Source: Anaerolineaceae bacterium UBA5224 (GTDB lineage: Bacteria > Chloroflexota > Anaerolineae > Anaerolineales > Anaerolineaceae). From it: 46,946 bases of DNA. Shown one piece after another: positions 41,255 through 46,946 of this stretch; within the stretch, counting starts at the first letter, position 1; the number at the start of each line of letters is the position of its first letter. The notes beneath the pieces are model-generated. The model did no database searches. It was not told where the DNA came from and saw only the letters and a list, made by a program, of their open reading frames with translations. Both the position numbers and the translations under genes were made by a program. The stretch lies in NCBI GenBank assembly GCA_002409365.1, contig DHUW01000090.1, positions 32,531 to 79,476 on the forward strand, given 5' to 3'.

Positions 41255-42853
41255 ATGGCTAAGAAGAAACAGTGGGTAATCTTTTCATTAGTATTGCTAT
41301 CGATGCTTTCTTTTATAATCTATTCGATCCCAAACTCAAAAGCTTCTGAGAACATGTCAATGGTAACCATGTTTGAGCCGGACGAGTCTGCCATGGTCCC
41401 CATCATCAGGCGTATGGCTGGACCGCACGTAAATTTGGTTCACACTATCTACCGCATGGTAGCTTACGGGTTTTATCATTATGGATTCCCACATTTCGCC
41501 CCCTCAGCCATAATTCTCAAGCTTTTGACCTTTTTTGGGCAGGGAGAGAACTTGTCCCTGGTGATGCTCAGTCTGCGCCAACTGATCAGCGTACTACCGA
41601 TGATTGCAAGCTTGTGGGTGCTGGTTTACCTGCAGGACCAGTTCAAGACCTGGCGGTCAATTGCCTTATTGGTTTTTTTGCTGGCAGTTCCGGCGGTTGT
41701 GCAAAACGGTTACTGGTGGCACCCTGATGGCTTGGTAATGCTTTTTTCCAGCCTGGTGCTTTATTTCTTATGGAAAGATAAGCGCACTTTCGGGAAAAAT
41801 TTCTTTATTGCAGCCATTCTGTGTGGTATCCTGGTGGCATTGAAGGTGGTTGGGTTTTTCTTCTTTCTCACCATTGCTGTGGTTTTGATCTGGGGCTTGA
41901 TAGAAAAACGACTGACCTGGAAACAATTCTTCCTCAAGGGCATCCAGTTCATCCTGATCATGGCAGTCGCGATAGTGGTCGCCAGCCCCCACTTGCTGAT
42001 CCCAAACCACAGAGCTTTTGCCTTTACAGTCTTAAAGCGTGAAATATTTGAAACCTCCAAAGGTTATGGGATTTTTTATGAAAAAGGGCTGTTTTCGGCC
42101 TGGCCAACCATGCGTGCTTTTTATGGTGAGGCTGTTTTCCTGCTCACTGCGATAGGGGTATCAATCTGGAGTCTGTGGAATGAGAAGAGAAGGTTCTTAA
42201 CCGTATTGATCCTGAGCTGGTTCATTCCCCTTTCAATCCATCTATTTTTCTTTTCCCATTTTAAGTATCAGTATTGGCTTCCTGTCGCCATCCCCCTATT
42301 TTCAAACCTGGCTTTTTTGCTGCCTGGGGGCAAGGGAGAGGGTGTCCAGCAAGACAAAAATAAAGTCGTCAAACTAATTTTGCTCCTTATAGTAGTTGTT
42401 CAGTTCGGGTTGTTCCTGGTGAAGGACGTCGAATTATTTAAGGAACGTAACAACCGGGCGGAGAATAATCCGGCAATCCAGTTTTATGACAAAGCCCTGG
42501 TAGAGCTGGCTTCGGTCACCCAGGATAAACTGGTTTACTATGACTATCGCTTGTATATGCTTGAAAAACCTGGCTGGTTTGTTGAAAATTCATTTGATTT
42601 ATTGACCTATGATTACATCCGATCACGAAATTTTGACCTGTTATTCCTTTCGCAGCAGCGGATCCTGGATTATTTGCACCCGTCAGCAGTGGGTCTTGAT
42701 CCTTCGACCTTTGCCCAAAGCCAAGAATTTTATCGTGACGCAAATGAAGAAACACTGGAGGGGTACAAACTTTTATTAAGAGATGATACGGTTCTCCTGT
42801 ACATCAGGCAGGACCTCTGCAAGAAATATTACAGTCCTGGTCGTTGCGACTGA
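41255..42853 (+). CDS. ArnT/PMT-like GT-C membrane glycosyltransferase, paralog B
   Basis: This 532-residue protein has the same architecture as paralog A: NMSMVTMFEPDESAMVPIIR, QNGYWWHPDGLVMLFSSLV, LKVVGFFFFLTIAV, FFFSHFKYQYWLPVAIPLF and a tail with YYDYRLYMLEKPGWF and FLSQQRILDYLHPSAVGLD. It is the first gene of the + strand glycan cassette GT-C, GtrA, GT2, SDR, DegT. In GtrABC systems the GT-C enzyme is the one that adds the sugar from the polyprenyl carrier to the acceptor. A GtrC role is inferred. Confidence 0.8.
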   Translation: MAKKKQWVIFSLVLLSMLSFIIYSIPNSKASENMSMVTMFEPDESAMVPIIRRMAGPHVNLVHTIYRMVAYGFYHYGFPHFAPSAIILKLLTFFGQGENLSLVMLSLRQLISVLPMIASLWVLVYLQDQFKTWRSIALLVFLLAVPAVVQNGYWWHPDGLVMLFSSLVLYFLWKDKRTFGKNFFIAAILCGILVALKVVGFFFFLTIAVVLIWGLIEKRLTWKQFFLKGIQFILIMAVAIVVASPHLLIPNHRAFAFTVLKREIFETSKGYGIFYEKGLFSAWPTMRAFYGEAVFLLTAIGVSIWSLWNEKRRFLTVLILSWFIPLSIHLFFFSHFKYQYWLPVAIPLFSNLAFLLPGGKGEGVQQDKNKVVKLILLLIVVVQFGLFLVKDVELFKERNNRAENNPAIQFYDKALVELASVTQDKLVYYDYRLYMLEKPGWFVENSFDLLTYDYIRSRNFDLLFLSQQRILDYLHPSAVGLDPSTFAQSQEFYRDANEETLEGYKLLLRDDTVLLYIRQDLCKKYYSPGRCD

Positions 42854-42884
42854 TCAGAACACTCCAGAATCAGGCAGCCTATCC

Positions 42885-43349
42885 ATGTCTAAAGAATCCT
42901 TAACCAGCGATCAGACAGAGATAGTTGATGCCGTGGGCACCTCAAAAGTTTTTCTTTTGACCCAGAGACTTTGGCAGATACGTCTGCTGAGGTTCCTGGT
43001 TGTGGGGGCGATCAACACACTTTTCAGTTACCTGGTATATGCCGTTTTAATTCTGATAGGCAGCCACTACAGCCTGGCAACCCTGATTTCCACCATTTTG
43101 GGGGTGATCTTCAACTTTTTCACGACAGGAAGAATAGTTTTTCGCATTTTGGACAACAAACGTTTCGTCATGTTCGTCCTGGTCTATGCTTTCACTTATT
43201 TTGTCAACGTAATGTTTCTACGCTTGCTGATCGATGGTCTGGAAATGGATAAACTTCTCGCCGGAGCATTGGTCACTCTGCCAGTTGCTTTGCTCTCATA
43301 TTTCTTGAATGCCAATGTAACTTTTAAAGACAAACCATCAAATCTATAA
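42885..43349 (+). CDS. GtrA family membrane protein
   Basis: This 154-residue protein has four helices. LRFLVVGAINTLFSYLVYAVL is the GtrA-family start, then a second helix and GVIFNFFTTGRIVFRILDNKRF, third AFTYFVNVMFLRLLI, and a last helix ending YFLNANVTFKDK (family end NxxxxF). GtrA is thought to flip or help flip polyprenyl-phosphate sugars. ATG 42885 is chosen because the family start lies about 35 residues later and the part before contains no domain. The next gene starts 19 bases behind. Confidence 0.88.
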   Translation: MSKESLTSDQTEIVDAVGTSKVFLLTQRLWQIRLLRFLVVGAINTLFSYLVYAVLILIGSHYSLATLISTILGVIFNFFTTGRIVFRILDNKRFVMFVLVYAFTYFVNVMFLRLLIDGLEMDKLLAGALVTLPVALLSYFLNANVTFKDKPSNL

Positions 43350-43368
43350 CCAAACCACAAGGAACTGT

Positions 43369-44154
43369 ATGCAGTATCCAGACCAACTAAACCAGATCTC
43401 GAGTATAAGTGCAGTTTTTCCAGCCTACAACGATGCCGGTACGATCCCCAGCATGGTATTGACGGCACTGCTTGCTTTGCGTCGGGTGACGGATGATTAT
43501 GAAGTGATTGTGACCAACGATGGCAGCAAGGATAACACCGGCATTGTGCTGGACGAATTAGCTTCACGTTACCCTGAACTGAAGGTAATTCATCACCCTC
43601 AAAACCAGGGCTATGGCTGCGCCTTGCGAAGCGGTTTTACCAACGCCAGCAAAGACTGGGTCTTCTATACGGATGGCGATGGGCAATACAACCCGCTGGA
43701 ATTGATCAATCTGACGCAGGCGGTGACAGAGGAGATCGATGTGGTTAACGGCTACAAGATTTCGCGCCACGACCCTCTGATCAGAGTTGTGATCGGCAGG
43801 GTTTACCACCATTTAGTCAAGATCGCATTTGGCTTCAAGCTGCGCGATGTCGATTGCGATTTCAGGCTTATCAGGCGGGAATTATTCGAAAATGTTGCTT
43901 TGGAAAGCCGCACCGGCACGATCTGCCTGGAAATGGTCAAAAAATTCCAGGATGCAGGATACAAATTTGCTGAGGTACCGGTGAATCATTACTACCGCTC
44001 CTACGGTCGTTCGCAATTTTTCCGTTGGAAACATTTATGGACAACGTTTGAACACCTGACGCAGCTCTGGTGGAAACTGGTAATTAAGAAAGATCATCTG
44101 TCTTCTGAAGAACCCAGAGACAATCTGAGCACGACTGAAGAAAGGCAAGTGTGA
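43369..44154 (+). CDS. family 2 glycosyltransferase (polyprenyl-phosphate sugar synthase-like)
   Basis: This 261-residue GT-A enzyme has SAVFPAYNDAGTIPSMV, VIVTNDGSKDNTGIVL (nucleotide site) and FYTDGDGQYNPLEL with the DxD-like DGDGQ. It then has DVDCDFRLIRRELFENV, ICLEMVKKFQDAGYKFAEVPVNHYYRSYGRSQFF, the pattern of dolichyl/undecaprenyl-phosphate mannose- or glucose-synthases, without the C-terminal membrane helices of GtrB. With GtrA and the GT-C gene it fits the GtrB role: loading a sugar onto undecaprenyl phosphate. The start ATG has an AAGGAA site. Confidence 0.9.
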   Translation: MQYPDQLNQISSISAVFPAYNDAGTIPSMVLTALLALRRVTDDYEVIVTNDGSKDNTGIVLDELASRYPELKVIHHPQNQGYGCALRSGFTNASKDWVFYTDGDGQYNPLELINLTQAVTEEIDVVNGYKISRHDPLIRVVIGRVYHHLVKIAFGFKLRDVDCDFRLIRRELFENVALESRTGTICLEMVKKFQDAGYKFAEVPVNHYYRSYGRSQFFRWKHLWTTFEHLTQLWWKLVIKKDHLSSEEPRDNLSTTEERQV

Positions 44155-44157
44155 GTT

Positions 44158-45147
44158 ATGGATTACAGCAGTTTCGAAGGGAAAAAAGTGTTGATCACCG
44201 GCGGGCTGGGTTTCATCGGTTCAAACCTGGCGATCAGACTGGTCGAACTGGGCGCCGATGTAACCCTGGTTGATAGTCTGATCCCGACTTATGGGGGCAA
44301 CTTGTGGAATGTGGAGCCGATTGAAGGCAAAGTGCGAATCAACATTTCAGACGTGCGCGATCCATTCTCGATGAAGTATCTGGTGGCTGGTCAGGATTAT
44401 CTTTTCAACCTGGCTGGGCAAACCAGCCATGTTGACTCCATGGAAGACCCTGCCACCGACCTGGCGATCAACGTCCAGGCGCAACTTCAAATTCTGGAAG
44501 CCTGCCATCATTACAATCCTATTGTGAAAATTGTCTTCGCCAGCACCAGGCAGGTTTACGGTCGTCCAAGGCAAATTCCAGTCAACGAAGACCATCCCCT
44601 CTCTCCGGTCGACCTGAATGGCGTGCACAAACTGGCAGCAGAACAATATCACCGCCTTTTCAATAACATATATGGAATTCAAGCCGTGATCCTGAGGTTG
44701 ACCAATACCTATGGTCCCAGGATGCGTGTAAAGGATGCCCGGCAGACATTTTTGGGCATCTGGATCAGGCGGCTGCTTGAAGGTGAGCCGATTCTAATTT
44801 ACGGTGACGGCACCCAACTGCGCGATTACAACTACGTGGACGATGTAGTGGATGCCCTTCTCAGTGCTGCACAAAGCAGGGATTGCTGTGGAGAGGCGCT
44901 GAACCTTGGGTCAGAAGAAGTTTTTTCGCTTACCGAAACCGCTAAAGTTTTTCTAAAGCTTCACCCAGAAGGTCAAATAAAGTATGTGCCCTTCCCGAAA
45001 GACCGCCTGGCGATCGATATCGGAGACTACCAGGGGGATTGCAGTCGTATTCAAAAGGTATTGGGATGGTCTGCAAAAACGAAGTTTGAGGATGGGATGC
45101 GCAAGACATTGGCGTATTACGAGCAAAATCGTGAGAAATATTGGTGA
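44158..45147 (+). CDS. NAD-dependent epimerase/dehydratase (extended SDR) with Asn at the Tyr position
   Basis: This 329-residue protein has the SDR nucleotide motif VLITGGLGFIGSNLAIRL (TGGxGxxG at 14-21), NLAGQTSHVDSM and IVFASTRQVYGRP. The usual Tyr-xxx-Lys active site reads Asn154-Gly-Val-His-Lys158 (LNGVHKLAAEQYHRL), so the catalytic Tyr is replaced by Asn. Downstream segments ILRLTNTYGPRM, GDGTQLRDYNYVDDVV and ALNLGSEE are normal, so this is not decay. The protein acts on a nucleotide sugar, but the absent Tyr means chemistry may differ. It starts 4 bases after the GT2 gene. Confidence 0.85.
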   Translation: MDYSSFEGKKVLITGGLGFIGSNLAIRLVELGADVTLVDSLIPTYGGNLWNVEPIEGKVRINISDVRDPFSMKYLVAGQDYLFNLAGQTSHVDSMEDPATDLAINVQAQLQILEACHHYNPIVKIVFASTRQVYGRPRQIPVNEDHPLSPVDLNGVHKLAAEQYHRLFNNIYGIQAVILRLTNTYGPRMRVKDARQTFLGIWIRRLLEGEPILIYGDGTQLRDYNYVDDVVDALLSAAQSRDCCGEALNLGSEEVFSLTETAKVFLKLHPEGQIKYVPFPKDRLAIDIGDYQGDCSRIQKVLGWSAKTKFEDGMRKTLAYYEQNREKYW

Positions 45148-45152
45148 GAAAT

Positions 45153-46268
45153 ATGAGCGACTTAAAGATACCTTCCGCTGATCCAAAGGCTGACTATGCG
45201 CAGCATGCGGCAGAGATTTCGCAAGCCATCCAAAATGTCTTGCAGAGTGGTCAATATATACTGGGTCCGGATGTAAAGCTTTTTGAGGAGACTTTCGCCA
45301 AATTTGTGGGTGTGGAAAATTGCGTATCAGTCAACAGCGGTACTGACTCTCTGGTTTTGGCTTTGAAAGCATTAGAAGTCGGCGTAGGCGATGAGGTTAT
45401 TACCGTCTCGCATACTTCCGTTGCTACTGTGGCGGCGATTGAACTTGTTGGTGCGCTGCCAGTATTGATTGACATCGACCCTGATACCTATTGCCTTGAC
45501 CCCAAAAAACTGGATGAATTAGTCAGCTCCAAAACAAAAGCAATCATTCCGGTTCATTTGTACGGTCAACCGGCGAATATGGATCCAATCCTGGAATTTG
45601 CACACCTGAAAAAAATTGCCGTCATAGAGGACTGTTCACAGGCTCATGGTGCAACCATCCGAGGGAAAATGGTCGGTGGGTTCGGAGACCTGGCGTGTTT
45701 CAGTTTCTATCCCACAAAAAACCTGGGAGCCATTGGTGATGGCGGCGCGGTTGTGACCAACCGATCCGATTTGGCAGAGAAATTGCGCCTTCTTCATCAA
45801 TATGGCTGGGAAGAACGCTACATCAGCAAGCTGGCAGGGATAAACAGCCGCATGGACGAACTGCAAGCGGCCATTCTGAACGTAAAGTTGCCTTTCCTGC
45901 CTGAAAAAATCCATCGAAGGCGGGCAATCGCTTCGATCTATGATCAGAGATTGGCAGATACCGGGTTTGTGCTGCCGAAACACCAGTCTGGCACAGAACA
46001 CGCAATGCACCTGTACGTGATCCAGGCTGATAAACGCGATGAACTCCAGGCGTTTATGAAGGAAAATGGCGTGGGCACCGGGATTCACTACCCCCTTGCT
46101 GTGCACCAGCAGCCAGCATACCTGGGAAGATTGCGCGGTTCGAACGAACTACCTGTCACAGAAAAGATCGTACCGCGGATCCTTAGCCTGCCGATGTATC
46201 CTCAATTATCCGACGAAAATGTTCATCGGGTTTGTGATTTATTGGTAGATTGGAGCAAACATTATTGA
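45153..46268 (+). CDS. DegT/DnrJ/EryC1/StrS family sugar aminotransferase
   Basis: This 371-residue PLP enzyme has family motifs VSVNSGTDSLVLALKAL, VITVSHTSVATVAAIELVGA, VIEDCSQAHGATIRGKMVGGF and the PLP-Lys segment CFSFYPTKNLGAIGDGG (Lys189). NSRMDELQAAILNVKLPFL and GIHYPLAVHQQPAY follow. It adds an amino group to a keto-nucleotide sugar, so the cassette may use an amino sugar. ATG 45153 with GGTGAG 5 bases upstream lies just past the SDR stop. Confidence 0.93.
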   Translation: MSDLKIPSADPKADYAQHAAEISQAIQNVLQSGQYILGPDVKLFEETFAKFVGVENCVSVNSGTDSLVLALKALEVGVGDEVITVSHTSVATVAAIELVGALPVLIDIDPDTYCLDPKKLDELVSSKTKAIIPVHLYGQPANMDPILEFAHLKKIAVIEDCSQAHGATIRGKMVGGFGDLACFSFYPTKNLGAIGDGGAVVTNRSDLAEKLRLLHQYGWEERYISKLAGINSRMDELQAAILNVKLPFLPEKIHRRRAIASIYDQRLADTGFVLPKHQSGTEHAMHLYVIQADKRDELQAFMKENGVGTGIHYPLAVHQQPAYLGRLRGSNELPVTEKIVPRILSLPMYPQLSDENVHRVCDLLVDWSKHY

Positions 46269-46286
46269 TTGGGTGTAGAAAAACTC

Positions 46287-46315
46287 TTGCCAAATCAAAA
46301 GTGCTCAGTTATAAT
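46287..46315 (+). promoter_or_regulatory. promoter of tRNA-Val
   Basis: TTGCCA (46287-46292) and an exact TATAAT (46310-46315) separated by 17 bases; the tRNA begins 11 bases further. Confidence 0.78.
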
Positions 46316-46326
46316 CCAGATTCCTT

Positions 46327-46400
46327 GGGCGGTTAGCTCAGTTGGTTAGAGCGTTGCGTTGACATCGCAAAGGTCGTAGGTTCGAGTCCTATACCACCCA
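46327..46400 (+). tRNA. tRNA-Val (anticodon GAC)
   Basis: The D stem GCTC/GAGC, anticodon stem TTGCG/CGCAA with loop TTGACAT (anticodon GAC), variable loop AGGTC and T arm GTAGG/CCTAT with TTCGAGT can all be folded. The acceptor GGGCGGT pairs with ACCACCC except for a C-A mismatch at the fourth pair. The discriminator is A46400; CCA is not encoded. Confidence 0.94.
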
Positions 46401-46401
46401 C

Positions 46402-46434
46402 ACAAAAAACATCCTCTGAGAGGATGTTTTTTGT
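46402..46434 (+). terminator. rho-independent terminator of tRNA-Val
   Basis: ACAAAAAACATCCTC, loop TGAG less one base, GAGGATGTTTTTTGT: a perfect 15-pair stem that ends in T6, directly behind the tRNA. It can act in both directions. Confidence 0.9.
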
Positions 46435-46491
46435 TAATTCGTAGAGGGGCTTTCATAGTAAAAGTGTTATTGGTCTCAATGTAAAAGTATC

Positions 46492-46520
46492 TTGACAGCA
46501 ATTTTTCTCTCTGGTAATAT
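46492..46520 (+). promoter_or_regulatory. consensus promoter of the DUF3798 lipoprotein gene
   Basis: TTGACA (46492-46497) and TAATAT (46515-46520) have a 17-base spacer. The predicted start is near 46527, about 145 bases before the ATG. Confidence 0.75.
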
Positions 46521-46526
46521 CGATAT

Positions 46527-46671
46527 AAGTGGGCAAATCTGTCTGCCCGTGAAACCATTTGGCTTGGAACTTACCAGACTGGTAACGTGGAGAGCTAGTC
46601 GAAATATCTTCCAAAGAACAAATTCCATTTTCGCCATATTTTTTTTAAAAATTTCATAGAAGGAGTAATAG
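46527..46671 (+). other. structured 145-base leader with a hairpin and an operator-like dyad
   Basis: GGGCA (46531-46535) pairs with TGCCC (46544-46548) over an 8-base loop. TTACCAG (46571-46577), one base, CTGGTAA (46579-46585) is a perfect dyad, better suited to a protein-binding site than to an RNA stem. AAGGAG lies before ATG 46672. The whole does not match a riboswitch class I know. Confidence 0.45.
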
Positions 46672-46946
46672 ATGAAAAGAAAGAAGTTTTTCGTCCAACT
46701 GGTACTGTTGATCATGAGCTTGATGTTGATTTTTTCAGTAACAGCCTGCCGTACAGCAGAACCCGCTCCGGCCGAAGTCACGGAAGAGGTTCCTGTTGAA
46801 GTAGTTCCCGAAGAAAAAGATTACAAAATCGGCATCATGACTGGTACAGTCTCCCAGGGTGAAGAGGAATACCAGGAAGCCATGAACCAGATCGCCAAGT
46901 ACGGCGACATGATCGTGCATGCCACCTACCCTGACAACTTCTCCAC
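46672..46946 (+). CDS. DUF3798 family lipoprotein, N-terminal part
   Basis: An open frame of 91 codons that runs off the right edge. It begins MKRKKFFVQLVLLIMSLML with lipobox VTAC (Cys about residue 24), then an acidic/Pro linker and YKIGIMTGTVSQGEEEYQEA, continuing KYGDMIVHATYPDNF. The TGTVSQ and TYPDNF signatures are those of DUF3798, predicted substrate-binding lipoproteins related to BMP/periplasmic-binding folds. The ligand is unknown. AAGGAG lies 6 bases before the ATG, with a consensus promoter 145 bases upstream of it. Confidence 0.8.
   Translation, partial: MKRKKFFVQLVLLIMSLMLIFSVTACRTAEPAPAEVTEEVPVEVVPEEKDYKIGIMTGTVSQGEEEYQEAMNQIAKYGDMIVHATYPDNFS

Noticed and set aside
42783..42884. 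34-residue extension of GtrA overlapping the preceding gene
   Set aside because: The extension overlaps the end of the GT-C coding region in another frame and has no family similarity.
46527..46671. Known riboswitch class (TPP, guanidine, SAM, c-di-GMP, ZTP) in the leader of the DUF3798 gene
   Set aside because: None of the consensus cores of these classes could be found; only a small hairpin and a symmetric dyad are visible.

Overview
The window looks like chromosomal DNA of a Chloroflexota bacterium, most likely class Anaerolineae. This is inferred from gene content, not from a marker gene. Supporting signs are a Tad/Flp pilus locus with no secretin gene (as expected for a cell without an outer membrane), an Agl23-like membrane glycosyltransferase fused to an NHL propeller, a DUF3798 lipoprotein, lipoproteins with Pro/Thr-rich LysM architecture, and moderate GC. 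There is no rRNA, transposase, integrase, phage module or CRISPR array. Two tRNA genes are present: Lys(UUU) and Val(GAC).

Layout. 1-968 (-): N-terminal part of an S9-type peptidase. 1202-1273: tRNA-Lys. 1296-13606: a Tad (type IVc) pilus locus. The prepilin peptidase is divergent; the + strand genes run flp pilin, lytic-transglycosylase-like exoprotein, two TadE pseudopilins, TadG, CpaB, CpaE, TadB, TadC, a membrane-anchored TPR protein and the CpaF/TadA ATPase, followed by a DUF192 gene. 14256-15640 (-): acetyltransferase and metallophosphoesterase. 15981-19478 (+): very large GT-C/NHL fusion. 19549-20298 (-): arsenite methyltransferase.

20497-29803 (-) is an 11-gene operon. It encodes a complete mannitol-family PTS permease as three separate proteins (IIC, IIB, IIA), an enlarged MDR dehydrogenase, a small membrane protein, a PfkB kinase, an unknown 116-residue protein, a histidine phosphatase, a Gfo/Idh/MocA oxidoreductase, a NanE-type epimerase and an FGGY kinase. 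No known pathway uses this exact set, so its substrate is open. Just upstream (30096-33190, -) are a GPH-type sugar symporter and a cytoplasmic GH2 glycosidase, which make a second sugar-use unit.

33507-38086 (+): exonuclease-DinG helicase, a 65-residue protein with a strong promoter and its own terminator, a LysM lipoprotein and a Nudix hydrolase. 38292-46268 is a surface-glycan region. It holds three polytopic GT-C-like enzymes, two of which are paralogs facing apart, then GtrA, a polyprenyl-phosphate-type GT2, an SDR sugar-nucleotide enzyme and a DegT aminotransferase. The order GT-C, GtrA, GT2 recalls the three-part GtrABC glycan-modification system, with sugar-nucleotide genes attached. 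The window ends with tRNA-Val and the start of a DUF3798 lipoprotein gene behind a consensus promoter and a 145-nt leader.

The most notable observations are the mixed PTS operon with its tandem-Rossmann dehydrogenase and perfect intercistronic palindromes, the GT-C/NHL fusion, the Gtr-like cassette with divergent paralogs, and the secretin-less Tad locus carrying a peptidoglycan-lyase-like protein.
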